Positions 32,130-44,090 of a stretch of 64,000 nt of DNA are shown piece after piece. Position 1 is the first letter of the stretch. Each line of letters starts with the position of its first letter. Under the pieces are notes generated by a model that did not search any database, was not told the DNA's origin, and saw only the letters and a program-made list of their open reading frames with translations. The stretch is taken from contig OZ316895.1 of assembly GCA_973895155.1 (NCBI GenBank), positions 14,818,001 to 14,882,000 on the forward strand. The letters run 5' to 3'. The position numbers and the translations under genes are program-made. The stretch comes from Marsupella aquatica (taxonomy: Eukaryota; Marchantiophyta).

Positions 32130-34161
32130 TTCTGCATCAATAATTATCCCTTCAAAGTGATTGTTGAACTAGCTCAACTCAACTCAACTCAACTCAACTT
32201 CTTAGGCAAACAACGCAGCCCAACTCCGCTTCAAACTTTCTTGAGGATGATTAGTTGGATGGGATTTTACAAAAAGAGCCTTGCCCTTGTGATCTAGCAT
32301 TTGCCATTGGCAAAAAACTAAGTTTGGACTATCCTAGTCATATATACTTGTTGTTCAAGTATTCATCACAATGGGTTAGTTGAGATTTTGGCTCCCAAGA
32401 TGTGCTTGATCTACACTGATATGCAATGTAATACTTCTTTGTCCCCTTCATTCTCCATTAGACAATTCCTTTATTGGTGGTATATATGGCCTATATGGAT
32501 TTTTCCTTGAGACCTTGCCCCTCATTTGTGTCAGTCCAGCTGTGTTCAATGTTGCCTTCAAAGCCTACATGTGTGAAACAAATAAATGGGGGATCATGTT
32601 GTTAGTTGTCTTTGTAGAGTTTTAATGTTCCACATTATATGTGGACTGATGCAGGCTAGTTGTAGTTTCTTTGGACTTAAGCTATATCAAAGTTACAGGC
32701 TCTATTTAACCAATTCCATGAGCATTTGTTGCATAGCAATTGAGGATTAATCCCTACAACCCAGATTTTAAGAGCCAAGTCTCCAGTATGGCTCTTGGTA
32801 TGCATGAATAGTGATCTAGAGCCTGAGAACCCAAAAGGATCCTATCACTCATCAAAATCACAATATGACAATGAATTCAATGTTTATTGACATTGAAAGG
32901 AATGAACTTGAGGATGACCAAGATGCGGTTGTAGCCCATCCTTGTAAAGTCTTGGCCCAAGATGACTTAGTTTGCTCATGATTGGCCATGACACCCATCT
33001 ATTGACATCATTTCTCATGGTGCCCAACCAAGATCTCTACAAGTAACAATTGTTGTGCAAATCCACATCGTCATACAACATACATAACTGACATATCATA
33101 CTCAGATCCATACATAACATAGACAAGAGCATGTACACAAATACAAGCTTACCACAATTGAAATTCGTAAAATACACACTATCACAAAACATGTATAGAA
33201 TCACAAACATTTGAACCAAACCCACACCACTATCCATGACAATCTAGGTCAAAGTTAACTGGAACCATTTTAGACAAGGAGCACTACTCACTACCAAGAC
33301 TAACTCTCAAAGCAACAGGCTCAACTCAAAAAACAAACTGTTCTTTGAGCTCATTGCACACTATACCCTTCAACCTGAGGGCGTGCCCTACTGGAAAAGT
33401 CATCCTCAACAAAGCACCCATCCAATCCTATGCATGACATCCCTATCTAGGCACTACGGCCTTACATAAGGCATGACCTCCACTAGCCTACTATATTCAA
33501 TGACACATTAATCCAACAGATTCAGGTTCAAACCATTTCTTCACCAGAACGGTTCATGACCAATTTGACTACATTTGGTTGAGAAGTGACATTTTTAATT
33601 GTACATCTTGTTTTGGAATTGAGATATCACATTTGAAACCTGACCGCAGGAATTGTGGATCGATGGTCATGAACACGCAGATATTGAGTTAAAGGGAAAA
33701 TCTTATTCTACTTGGGCTCAATGTGATAGAGCTTTAGATGACTAAGAGACAAAAATGCGTTCGAGTTTTAAGAGGCTTCATAGGAATAAGAATAGGCTCT
33801 TTGCAGTGTGTCAAAAAGGGATCAAAATGATCAAGATGCTTTGCACCGCTTCATTTAGTTCCTTCACATATTAAAGGAGACAGGTAATATTAGCATTTGA
33901 ACTAGTCACCTAATTCATACTTGTGATCAAGGCATACACTTGTGGAGGCATGGGGCACACATGAGACTTGGGTTGAGGAGAAGGTTGAGGGCACCGTTAC
34001 AGTGAACCAGTATATCTCAAATAAGGATTTGAGAGGTACTCTTTGAGAGACACACTCTGGTGACACCACAAATTGTAAGAAATTGGACAGACCAGAATGG
34101 TAGCAAGAATGCGGAACATGAGTGTGGACACAAATCTTACACTAACCATAAAGATAACATA
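32130..34161. other. Intergenic, no gene seen
   Basis: AT-rich. A short (CTCAA)n microsatellite with about five units sits at 32173-32199. Open frames are short and without motifs. No LTR ends or inverted repeats could be matched by eye. Confidence 0.45.
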
Positions 34162-34296
34162 GTGGAGAAACTCTTGAAGGATCCATAGCATGAGAGAGTA
34201 CATGTGGTGGAGAATCTCTTGAAGGATCCATAGCATGAGAGAATACATGTGGTGGAGAAACTTTTGAAGGATTCATAGCATGAGAGAGTACATGTG
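34162..34296. repeat. 45 bp tandem repeat, three units
   Basis: Units start at 34162, 34207 and 34252, each beginning GTGGAGAA and containing GAAGGATCCATAGCATGAGA with few changes. The period is a multiple of three. On the minus strand the repeats lie in a 165-codon open frame (34639-34142) as a 15-residue motif of the form HVLSHAMDPSRVSPP. No coding gene is otherwise supported; the frame may simply reflect the repeat. Confidence 0.85.
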
Positions 34297-35785
34297 AAGA
34301 ATGAGGAAGAGAATTCTCTTCCTCCAGCCTATATCCTTCCAAGGGGACTAAGATGTGTGGGCTAAGAGTCAAAATAGCATCACAAATGTTCATTTTCCAG
34401 ATAGAGAGGGTCACAATCATGAGGGTTGTGTTGGCCCTCATTGGAATGCACAAGTGCAAATGAATAGGTCCAATACTATGGAGAGGGAGATGGTAGAGGC
34501 TGTCCAACACCAAAATGAACTTCTTGCATTGGTACAAGGAGATGTTTCCATTGATCCAGGCAATAGTATCTAACGATATGCTATAGGATAGTCTCCTAGT
34601 CTTTAAACCAGCACTAGCCATGACAAAACCTGGATCCACCAGGTTTCACCATAAGTAGTACCCTTTTCCTAAACTATGGAGCAAATGGCACAGGAGAGGA
34701 GAAGAATGAGTGGAAAGTGAAATATGGCTAGTGACGTTTTTAAGGAGCAATTTAAGTTACATAGCTATATGGCCATTACACAATGACCATAAATATTGTG
34801 ACTACTAAATTATCCACTGAGTATAACATTTGACAGTTATTTGACATGGATGTGACTGCAATTTTGTGGGTTTGTGTTGCCAATGCTATATTTGGGCTCA
34901 GCTTAGTCCATAACACTTCCATAACTAATCCCTTCAGGTATTCTTAAACATGATAGTTTTCTTTATAATTGTCTTTGCTTGTGAGGGTTGGATGACCAGA
35001 TGGTGAGGGCACCATTCTGGAATTTTGAAAGAAAACTTGGACCTTCCTTTTTTATCTTTTGAGGAAAACTTCAGCCAAACAAGGTTCCTGGACACAAAGT
35101 GCAAATACTTCAAAGCGGAGTGGTGGGTTTTAGTCCACCCCACAACATGCATGAAGTCACTCTACCAGTCTATATTTGTCACATTTCACAGTTTAGGCAT
35201 TAAAGGAAGTTTGCTTGGATTAGGGAATAAGGGTTCAAAATGTCATACTTAAGGTTTTAGTCAAAAAAAGGTATGGCCAATCCACAATGTCTAGTATATA
35301 TCAGTCTCCACCTGTATTTACAAATGTATGTATGGGTGTATGTATGGCGCAACTCATCTAAGCACATTGCCTCACCTCTTCCTCTTTGGTCACTAAATCA
35401 TGCTCAGCCTGGCAATGGAGTCACTTCAATGGAGTCTATAGAATGACTAAAAATGGCAGAGCAAGACGGGAGTTCCTTTCACTAGAACTCACTGACTTTT
35501 TCTGGTCCCCTTGCTCAGTATGCAAAGATTTAGAAATCTAGCCTGATTACCTATTCAAGAAAGATAAGACGAAAAAAACCTTACACAAAAGAATCTCCCT
35601 TGTGATCTTTGTTTTCTTTGCCTCTTTCGCTCATGCACTCACTGTCAGTTTTGTTTTTATCTAGAGTTGTCTAGAGGCTTCAGTCTAGAAGTAGACCCCC
35701 AAGCCTCTAGTAGTCTAGACCCAACTTTGGCTTCTGTTCCCAAATATTATATAGATGTTTCAATTATATTTTTGCATTTTTACCC
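34297..35785. other. Intergenic, no gene seen
   Basis: AT-rich with short frames on both strands and no motif. Nothing recognisable. Confidence 0.4.
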
Positions 35786-35988
35786 TTCATGCGGTTCTTC
35801 AGCAGTACAATAATATCTAGTACTATACTATACATGAAATCACTAACTTGCCTGATGGGACTGATTATTCGTTGAAACACCACCTTTCATGCGGTTCTTC
35901 AGTGCAGCACAATAATATCCAATACTATACTATACATGAAATCACTAACTTGCCTGATGGGACTGATCTATTCGTTGAAACACCAACA
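35786..35988. repeat. Tandem duplication of a 100 bp unit
   Basis: The segment starting TTCATGCGGTTCTTCAG at 35786 recurs at 35886 with small differences. Both copies contain ACTATACTATACATGAAATC and CTTGCCTGATGGGACTGAT. The period is 100 bases. Confidence 0.88.
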
Positions 35989-37043
35989 AATCTCCACTGT
36001 TTGTTATCATTTCAATCGTGGTGGAATTTGTTGTCAATTTCTCCAGTCTGTGGACTAAAGATACTACCAATGTTGTTATTACAGCTTTCTTTGTTTGCTT
36101 GTACTAATCTACGGTTCCTGGTGGTTCAAGCTCGTACTAATGTACGGCTCCTGGTCGTTCAAACCAATGCCGAATGCCTACGCATTTTCCATCTAGGAAA
36201 GGCACGCGTTGACCAGCTCGTTGTCTCCTTGAAAATGTCTTCATTTTCATCTTCATTTTCATCTTCGCAATGCCCACAGCTGCTGCGAGTTCCCTGACTG
36301 GTCGTTGCACCCCTGCCATGGCAAAAAGGCATTGCATAATCCTCATCGTTATTCTCACCTCGTCATCCGTATAGCTTGCCACAGTGTTGCTGCAGTCTTT
36401 TGCTCTCTCTTGGCTGGTGGTTGTAATCGCATGCCTCTCCCTCTCGTACCTCCTTACCTGCCTCTACCCACATATTTCACCGTCATCAAGCATCACATCT
36501 GGGACTTCAGAAGATGCAGGGGCTTCATCATCACTATTGTCCCATATCTGCACACTTTTAGACGACGTTCCTCATGCTGGCCGTGCGGAAGAAGCTCGAG
36601 CCTCAGATGCCACTGTGCCGCTGAAGTCAGTCAAGTGTGGTGCTTATGTCTTCCTCCACGATGTCCACGGCCTCGTCCTCTCCCTATAGTCCCTTTTCCT
36701 CAAGCCTCGGGAACAGCCTCCCTTGCAGATCCTCCCCTGTCAGTAACTTCTTCAGGTTTCCTACTACTGGGATTGGGAGGGATCCCAGGTTTTCCTCACC
36801 ATCCCTAAAGTCTCGCTAACTACTATGCACAGTAGCAATCTGTTTTTCCAGCCATGACAGTACTTTTTGGTCTTACCATACCAGGAATCAGTGTAATTCA
36901 GATAGTTGCATAGTATCATCCGAACAATACAGCACAAACAGCCGAGAAAATTACCTGAGTGTCTTCCACATTAATTTGGAGCCTTTGCATATGGAACATT
37001 GACAAATGTTGTGTACAATTTTGTTGACAGTTCAAGCCTTTGC
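35989..37043. other. Intergenic region downstream of SF3A1 with possible gene debris
   Basis: Contains a (TTCATT/TTCATC)n microsatellite at about 36236-36272. Overlapping plus-strand frames at 36305-36819 include one (36384-36689) with a hydrophobic start SFALSWLVVVIACLSLSYLL and a polar Ser-rich remainder. It could be a lost signal-anchored gene, but no family is recognised and a competing frame is longer, so I do not call it a gene. The last 200 bases should hold the 3' UTR of SF3A1. Confidence 0.35.
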
Positions 37044-39800
37044 TTACTTTTTCCTACCACCACGTTCTCTAAGTCCTAATGTTAAGGTTTCACCAGGCCC
37101 GATATTATAATGTGCCAAGGACAGGTTGTCCTTGAGAAACAGTAAGTGACTATTGAGCTTCTGCTTGTTGGCGGGCAGCGCAAGTTCATTGGCAATCTTC
37201 TCCTTCACATTCAAGATAGTTTCAGATAGACTTTGAATGGTAAGCTCCAGCATTTGGCCTTTAAGGTTGCCTTCACCTTCGACAGCTGGTACTGATACTG
37301 TAATGCGGACTGGTCCCTGTTGAAATACGGATCAGAAAAATCGTTAAGACTTTCCAGGAAAGTATCAGAAGTCATCCCCACGGTACGATTATAATTATGA
37401 AGATGTTACACTTTCCTTATCAACCACATACAAGGTATATCGACAGGACGATTCCAAATTATCAAAAATGGCTATGTTCATGAACAATATAAAGCAAGGG
37501 GCTCAAAGAAAATCACAAACCCACACAGAAATCAATGGTCTAGAGAAATCAAGGCAGTGTACAACACGTTAACAAATCTCTACGCAGAGACTAAATCCTG
37601 CACTGGATCCGAAATATGGACAAGCCCAGAAACGAACCGGATGCTGGGCCAGGAATTGATCTTCCGGAATAAGCTGCACTTCGTCCATCTTTTGTCTCTT
37701 TGGCTCTGGTTCCTCTGGTGGGGGAGGAGGCACCTCTTCTGGTGGAGGAGGTGGCGGCAAGGCTGAAGGTGGCGGTGGTGGAGGGGGAGCCATTGGCATT
37801 GCAGGGGGCATGACAGGAGCAAAGGGTCGAGGTGGAGGTGCATATTGAGGTACTCCTACCGGTGGAGGCACCATTTGAGGGGGAAGGGGTGCTGGTGACG
37901 GCCTGACCAGTGAGTGATTTTGGGCTGCAGGAAGAGCAGCAGGAGGGGGTGGGCGCATAGGAGGGGGAGGAGTAGGGAGAATTGCTGGTCTGTGGACAAT
38001 GGGCGGGGCTGGGGGAGCAGTTGTGGCGGTTGATGTCGAGGGGGGAAGAAGCTGGGTTCTGGGAATGTTTGGAGCTAATCCAGGAGGAGGTGGGAGCGGT
38101 CGTTGCGGTGGGGGGGCCAGCTTTGGACCAGGTGGTGCAGCAGGACCTGGAAGAGGGCGACCATCAGCGGTAAGATTGGACTTCTCCCTGTGGATTGCAG
38201 CAATCTGTTCTTCCACCGGCATCGTCTGGGCCATGGCTTGATTCGCAGTTCTGCTGATACTCCCTGTGTGTCCATCCCATATGACCTGTTTGGGTTCCTC
38301 TATCTTCTTTTCTATCTCCGCCTTGACGGCATTGGACACCTCTTCTTCAGTGGTTCCAAAAATATCAGGCCTCGTCCTAGCCAGACCCACAATGTTCCGT
38401 GAAATTTCATCATCCGTGGCGAGTGTTGTCTCCCGAAGTTTGGCCATCATTCTCTCCTTCTGTTCCTTATACTTAGGGTCAATGAGGGAGATGCGCATGT
38501 GCTCAGCCATCTCATCAATCTGAATTAGCTCGCCAGTAATAGGTGAAACCACAAACTTCCTGGGGTCCTTCTCTGCAGGAATCCTGTCCTCCGGCCTTCT
38601 CCAGTTCTTCACAATTCTCATCGGTGGGTCTACTTCGTCCATGGGCTGCTCACTAGAATCATCGCCCTTTGCAGAGTCTTGAAGGCTGGTAGCCTTCATG
38701 CTCTCCTCAACAAGATCCATTTCCTCTTCGTCCATTTCCATCTCCACTTCCCTGCCAGCCTGCGCAATTTCCTCTTCGTCCTCTGTTGCCAGAGCCTTGC
38801 TTCTTCGTATGACATCCTCCAATGTCATGGGCTGAGGCAGCTCATCATCTTCCTCTTCGGCAAACTCGATGGTTTCCACCACCACGAAATCGTGCCAGTC
38901 AATCAGAGCCATCTGCATCCTTTCCTGCTCGATCTCATCCTCAGCCTTCTGTCTCGCCCTCTCCTGCGACAGCTCCCACTCTAGTCTCTGGAAACCCCTT
39001 TCTAGAACTACGGTCTTACTCAAACCGTCCGCCTTCATCCTATCAAGAAGTCCCTTCGGAGGCATGAGAACCTTTGAGTAAGCATCCGCCAATGCTGTGA
39101 AAAAGCTGAACAAACTGTGCGTTGGCTTCAAGAAGTAGAATTGTGGGCTGCTATGCTCTCTACTCGTGAGCCCATTGAGGAAATTCTTGCCATTCCGAGC
39201 AACGAATTGCGCTGTCAGCTTGATTATATCCAGGTCCAGCGACGTTAGACCCTCGGGTAGCCTCACAGTGTATTGCTCCGGTTCTGGTGGATCCAAAACC
39301 TTGGTCACAGGTTTGGTCTCTATGTTGTCAGCTTTGGTCACTTCCAGTTCCTTGGGAACAGCAGCTGCCCCACCTTCCGGAGGTCTTGGTGCATTTGCTG
39401 CTGAAGCAGCAGCAGAGTCCACGCCGGGAGTCTGAGCTGGAGCTTGCAGCTGCGCTCTGAACTCCGTAACTCTGTGCTGATAGTAAGCATGGTACGGGTC
39501 CTCGGACTTAAGAAAGTTGAACTTCACGTTTCCTTTCTCGTTCGCGAGAATGCGTTTTTCAAACTCCGGCCCGTTCCGAGCGACAAACTGGGCAGTCTTG
39601 TCCACGATGCTACGGACATCAGGCGGGGGATGGATGATACCAATAGTTCTCGTCTGCGTGGCTACGGACGCCGGCTTGACCTTCTCTTCATTGTCAACCT
39701 CGACCTCCGCCTCCTCTGGGAGCTGGGAAATGGGAAGCGGCCCGACGATGCCACCTGGCGGAGGTGCAGGCAGTGCCAACACCTCCCCTAATCCTGGCAT
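37044..39800 (-). CDS. SF3A1: Splicing factor 3A subunit 1 (SF3a120, Prp21 homologue)
   Basis: Two coding exons, 39800-37638 and 37316-37044, are joined by a GT-AG intron of 321 bp between codons (phase 0), giving 811 residues, close to the family norm of about 790. Domains: SURP1 at about 65-108 (IVDKTAQFVARNGPEFEKRI), SURP2 at about 191-235 (IIKLTAQFVARNGKNFLNGL), and a PRP21-like region with a charged helical part (LERGFQRLEWELSQERARQK, then FVVVETIEFAEEEDDELPQP). A long Pro-rich segment (about 560-700) follows, and a C-terminal ubiquitin-like domain (about 735-808) ends in GETLTLGLRERGGRKK. The second exon encodes almost exactly the ubiquitin-like domain. The protein is a core part of the SF3a complex of U2 snRNP and acts in branch-site recognition in the nucleus. 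Start MPGLGEVLALPAPPPGG is the first ATG of the frame. The gene looks intact. Confidence 0.96.
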
Positions 39801-40396
39801 CGTGAATTCTCACTCTATGTCTTGTGCAGCAACCCTACATAAATCCACTCCTCTTCGTCTTCTGCTTCGAAAATCGTCGTCCCGTCTCCTCCTCCTCGCT
39901 CCGCCTCGTTTCCCCGATACTCCTCGTTATCTACTTCAATTGCTCCCCGTTGTTTCTCCCATCCTCCTCATCTACTTAAAGTTCTGAGGCACGAATACAA
40001 TGGACACCCAACGAGGACCCCAATTAGCTCTGTACGGGAGATCATTCCAAAGCTCGAACAATTTGGAGAACAACAATTCAATCCATTATTCGCTTGTCAT
40101 GAATCCGCTTGTTGCGAAACTGTAGCGTACCACCCCGCACAAGGGGAGTACTAGGCCACCCAGCTCGAGAACCGGGCTTTCCCGCTCAGAGAACAGGCCC
40201 ACCGAACTCATGCATCATTAACAACAAACGACATCCTCTGTACAGATTCCGACTTATTGTTCCTTCGCTTCGCTTTTGCTGTTTGCTTCCGTGGCTGAGA
40301 CAGAGTGAGACGACAACATTCTGCCCGACGAAAAACCCTAAAACCAAGTGAGCCTCGACCATGTTATAACAATTGCGTTTCTGCCTTCCTCCTATT
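39801..40396. other. Upstream region of SF3A1
   Basis: CT-rich leader (39830-39980) directly upstream of the ATG, typical of a plant 5' UTR. A telo-box-like AAAACCCTAAAA at 40332-40343 lies about 530 bp upstream of the start. No other gene. Confidence 0.45.
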
Positions 40397-41524
40397 ACAC
40401 CAGGTTAAATCAACACCGCATTAAGGCTCCTCAGCCTTCTTGGGGCCCGTACCCTGTCCGTCACAAATCCCAAAGCTACTGTCCGCAAACCCACTTGACC
40501 GTCAATCACCGTTCTGGCAGACTCTAAATGTATTAGCCCCCGATCCATCAACTGACGAAAAAATTTGATTCTTTTCAAATTTGAAACCCCTTAGGCCGTA
40601 GGACATGCCTAGCCTTGAACGCCCATGTCTCCCTCTATTTTCGTCCCTTGTTTTAATTCTCAGTTTTTGTTATTGTGGTTTGTTGTTTGCATTCGTGTGA
40701 CTGTTCTGGCAGCCCCGCATTTGCCCAACTGTAAGAATTGTCGCATTTGTGTGACTGTTCTGGCAGCCCTGCATTTGCATAGCTATAAGGGTGGACATTT
40801 ATTACGGCGGGAAGAGAGGAAGAAGGACTATGACTTTGAGGACAACAAAAGCAAGGGAACAAGCAGCTTCATCTCAAATTACCAATATGGTAAGTTCTAT
40901 ATTTTTTGTTTGTTCCAATTTATGTTCTATCCTTACGACAACTCTTATAGCTTCACAATGCGGGGCTGCCAGAACAGTCATACAAATGCAACAACCTTTA
41001 TAGCTACGTAAACGTGGGGTTGCCAAAACAGTCACTCGAATGCGACAACCCTTACAACTGCGCAAACACGGGGCTGCCAAAATAGTCTCACGAATGCAAG
41101 CAACAAACATAGGTGCACAATTGCGACAACCCTTATAACTGGGTGATTGCAGGGCTGCCTGAACAGTCACACCAACGCGACAACCCTTATAGTTGCGTAA
41201 ACGCGGGGCTGCCAGAACAGTGACATGAATACAAACAACAAATCACAATGACAAAAACTGAGAATTACGACAAGGGACAAAAATAGAAGGAGATGTGGGC
41301 GTTCAAGTCTAGGCATGTCCCGCGTCCTAAAGCACATCAAATTCGAAAAGAATTGAACTTTTATGTCTGTCGATGGATCGGGGGCTAATACATTTAGAGT
41401 CTACCAGAACGGGGATTGACGGTCAAGCGGGTTTGCGGGCAGCAACTTTGGGATTTGTGACGGGCAGGGTACGGGCCCCAAGAAGGCTGGGGAGCCTTAA
41501 TGCGGTGTTGATTTAACCTGGTGT
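40397..41524. mobile_element. Long-terminal-inverted-repeat (foldback or MULE-like) element
   Basis: The ends ACACCAGGTTAAATCAACAC and its exact inverse are the outer parts of two inverted arms, about 40397-40722 and 41199-41524, each roughly 325 bp and highly similar when one is reversed. An 8 bp direct repeat CTCCTATT flanks the element (40389-40396 and 41525-41532). Between the arms lie several copies of a roughly 57 bp unit built on GGGGCTGCCAGAACAGTCA and its inverse. No transposase is present. The TSD length fits a non-autonomous hAT-like or Mutator-like foldback element. The arms could form a very long hairpin. Confidence 0.8.
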
Positions 41525-42230
41525 CTCCTATTCCTCTGGGGCACTTTGGGAGTTTTGTTCACCGAAGCAAACTGGAGGGCCATGCACACACTAAATATAG
41601 TGTTCCCAAGCTAAAAACATTTTTTTGAATACTTATATTGCCCCCAAGGTCTTTTGCAGCCAAGTGCAACCAGTCGTGCCAGATTGAGGACTTTTAGTCA
41701 TGCCGTCCCTTAATATTACAATCTTCTTTGAAATGCATCAAAAACAATGCTGGTTGCATTGTTGTAGGTAGACAGTCACTAAATGACAAATACATAAGTA
41801 ATTTTCCATATTTCTATATGTAAGTGTACACATGCATTTATCAATTAGTGCAAACCACAAATGAGCAGATAAGAGTCTCTAGTAGACTGTTACATAAAGT
41901 AATTTTAGTCACTTACCAATTAGTTGACAAATATGGTACTTAGATAGTACTCCCATGTCCAAAGTTGGCCAAATGGTAGTATTCAGGCAATCATGTTTAC
42001 AACTCCATCCCAGGAGGCCTTTGCCTTACACATTGTAAAGCCCTGTGGTGGGCATTGTAGGGTATAATGCCCCAAAAGAGAAGGGCTTTAGCCAAAGATT
42101 TTAGGGACTCTAATTGCAGACTTGAGTAGGGTTTTGCACTAGGAGATAAACCCTCACCATTAAACTAGGTAACACCATGGCAGACTTTAAGAATGTGGTC
42201 CATTCCAAAGCTTGGCATGGACCATGTGTA
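41525..42230. other. Intergenic, no gene seen
   Basis: AT-rich spacer between the foldback element and the first solo LTR. No coding signal. Confidence 0.4.
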
Positions 42231-42562
42231 TGTTAGGGTGAACTCTAGTCTTGGGTTAACCACTTATTACTTGGACTAAGTTGCCATTAGGGTGTTAATG
42301 GCGATTAGTCATGACTCTTGCATCTAGCATATAGGGGGCCTAGGGAAAACTCTTCTTGGAGAATCATGCTCATTATTGAGTGAGCTAGCTAGGTGTTAGG
42401 AGGAGAGCTTGTGCAAGGAGTCTTTGTATGGCCATGGTGGCCAAAGCTCTTGTGTGTTCCCATGGATGTACCTTTGACAAAGGTAACCACTTATCTCTTG
42501 GCGTCAATCTGTGCATGCTTGCTAGTTGTGCTCGTGTTTGCTTCGTGATGATTTTCCCAACA
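42231..42562 (+). mobile_element. Solo LTR, family distinct from the young copia
   Basis: 332 bp with ends TGTTAGGGTGAACTCTAG and TTTTCCCAACA, flanked by a perfect 5 bp duplication GTGTA (42226-42230 and 42563-42567). Internal words (AAGCTCTTGTGTGTTCCCATGG, GGAGAGCTTGTGCA, GTATGGCCATGG) are shared with the other copia LTRs here, so it is a related family. No internal domain remains, which implies LTR-LTR recombination. Confidence 0.9.
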
Positions 42563-42758
42563 GTGTATGCATGCGTTCAAGAATTGTTAATACAATGAGA
42601 CCTATACAAGTGCAACCTCGATGAGTGAAATCTCACTATAAATGCAAGAAATGCTGTTTGAAAAAATAAATAGTAACATGTCCCTCAATACTTTGATTTT
42701 AGTGCATGATTTTCAGCTATAGTAATAACACAGGCATTAGGTGATTACAAGTACTAGC

Positions 42759-43106
42759 TATTATGATTTATTTTTAGATCTAGAGTTACAACTATACCGT
42801 AGTTAAGGCTAACCTTAGTTGCAGACTTGGTTAGGTTAGTCATGTTGTGCACACTCTATATACCCAAAGCGGTGTTTGCCTGGAGAGTGGAGACTCAAGC
42901 TCATTGTTACAGAGCTAGTTGAGAGATAAGGAGAGCTTTTGCTGTGGATGCTTGGTATGGCCGGTCGACCTAGAGTACAATAAAGCTCTTGTGTGTTCCA
43001 GTGGACGTAGTCTCATGTGGAGGTGAACCATGTATCTCTTTGTGTCGACTCTTGTGCGTTGGATGGTCCATGGGCTTGCCGTTGCAATTGTCGTCTATGC
43101 TCAACA
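42759..43106 (+). mobile_element. Diverged solo LTR related to the young copia
   Basis: The right part (GAGAGCTTTTGCTGTGGATG, GCTTGGTATGGCCGGTCGAC, GTCGTCTATGCTCAACA) aligns with the LTR at 54133-54476. A 5 bp repeat CTAGC flanks 42759-43106 (42754-42758 and 43107-43111) and gives a length (348) close to 344. The left end has lost the TG start (TATTATG), so the boundary is less sure. It is clearly older than the other copies. Confidence 0.72.
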
Positions 43107-43111
43107 CTAGC

Positions 43112-44090
43112 TCAAACTACCCGTTCTTTGAACATGAATAGCGAGGAGGACAATAAAAATGTCACCAAAATACTTTCCTTATTCACATTATTTGAAGGTT
43201 AATGAAATGATAAAAAAATAAACATGCATGCGATCATTTTAATAATCATATATAACATACCATACTCCTTTTATGCACATTACTCTTTTTATGTATATAT
43301 GTTATAGTGATCATAAAACATATTTTTTTTAATGTAAATAAAAATCATGACAAAAAGCATACATGCTTTACATTTCAAATATATCATGGTCATGAGTTTT
43401 ACATTCACATATGAGTCTAGATTCTTCACTCTAGCTTATAGTTGAGATTACAACTATAATTTCTTGATAACTATTGTCTTGACCATTAGCCTAAACAGTC
43501 ATTTTGTGCTACATGATAGGGTATTTTTGTGCTACATGATAGGGTATTGATTGACTCTCCTGCCATACTTCCTTTGCCATGCTGAGGTTTGATTGCCTAA
43601 AAGTAGGAATTTCACGAGAGGTCCACAGGGACACTTTTGGTACACAGTGCTAAAATACCTGGAACGATTTTTGATGTTTGTGAATTGGGGAGCTTCATAA
43701 ACACAAGGTACAAGCTTTATCCAACAAGTCACAAGTTACCTCGAATTTGATCAAATTATTGCATGTTCGATGGTGCAAACAGATTGCTGTAACCTTGCCT
43801 TGGCACTCATCGAAGTGTCACTGGAACTTAGCTACGATTGACAAGGGAGGCAATTGAGCTACTTTGCTCTTCGATCTGGGTAGCAGGATAACTACCCCCC
43901 TGTAGTTCGTGAAATGCTACCTGCCAGACATATGACGATCCCCAGCGACCAGCAAGTTACTTGGGGCTCCTGTGCTGTAGGGACTGGCAATCTACAGTAA
44001 GTTCGCCTGTCTACAGGATATTGCGTTGGGGGTTCATGAGTACGTGAGCGGCGAAGCTTCTGAAGATTTCATCGGGTGGTGCAAGTAGCC
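43112..44090. other. Upstream region of TRM7
   Basis: AT-rich. A 23 bp unit (TTTTGTGCTACATGATAGGG and three more bases) is duplicated in tandem at 43502-43548. The last 200 bases before the ATG (44091) are GC-richer and are the presumed promoter and leader. Confidence 0.4.

Noticed and set aside
34142-34639. 165-codon minus-strand frame as a gene
   Set aside because: Only the 45 bp repeat is notable; the remainder has no motif, splice context or neighbour support.
39517-39987. 156-codon plus-strand frame at the SF3A1 start
   Set aside because: Antisense shadow of the conserved SF3A1 N-terminus and its CT-rich leader.
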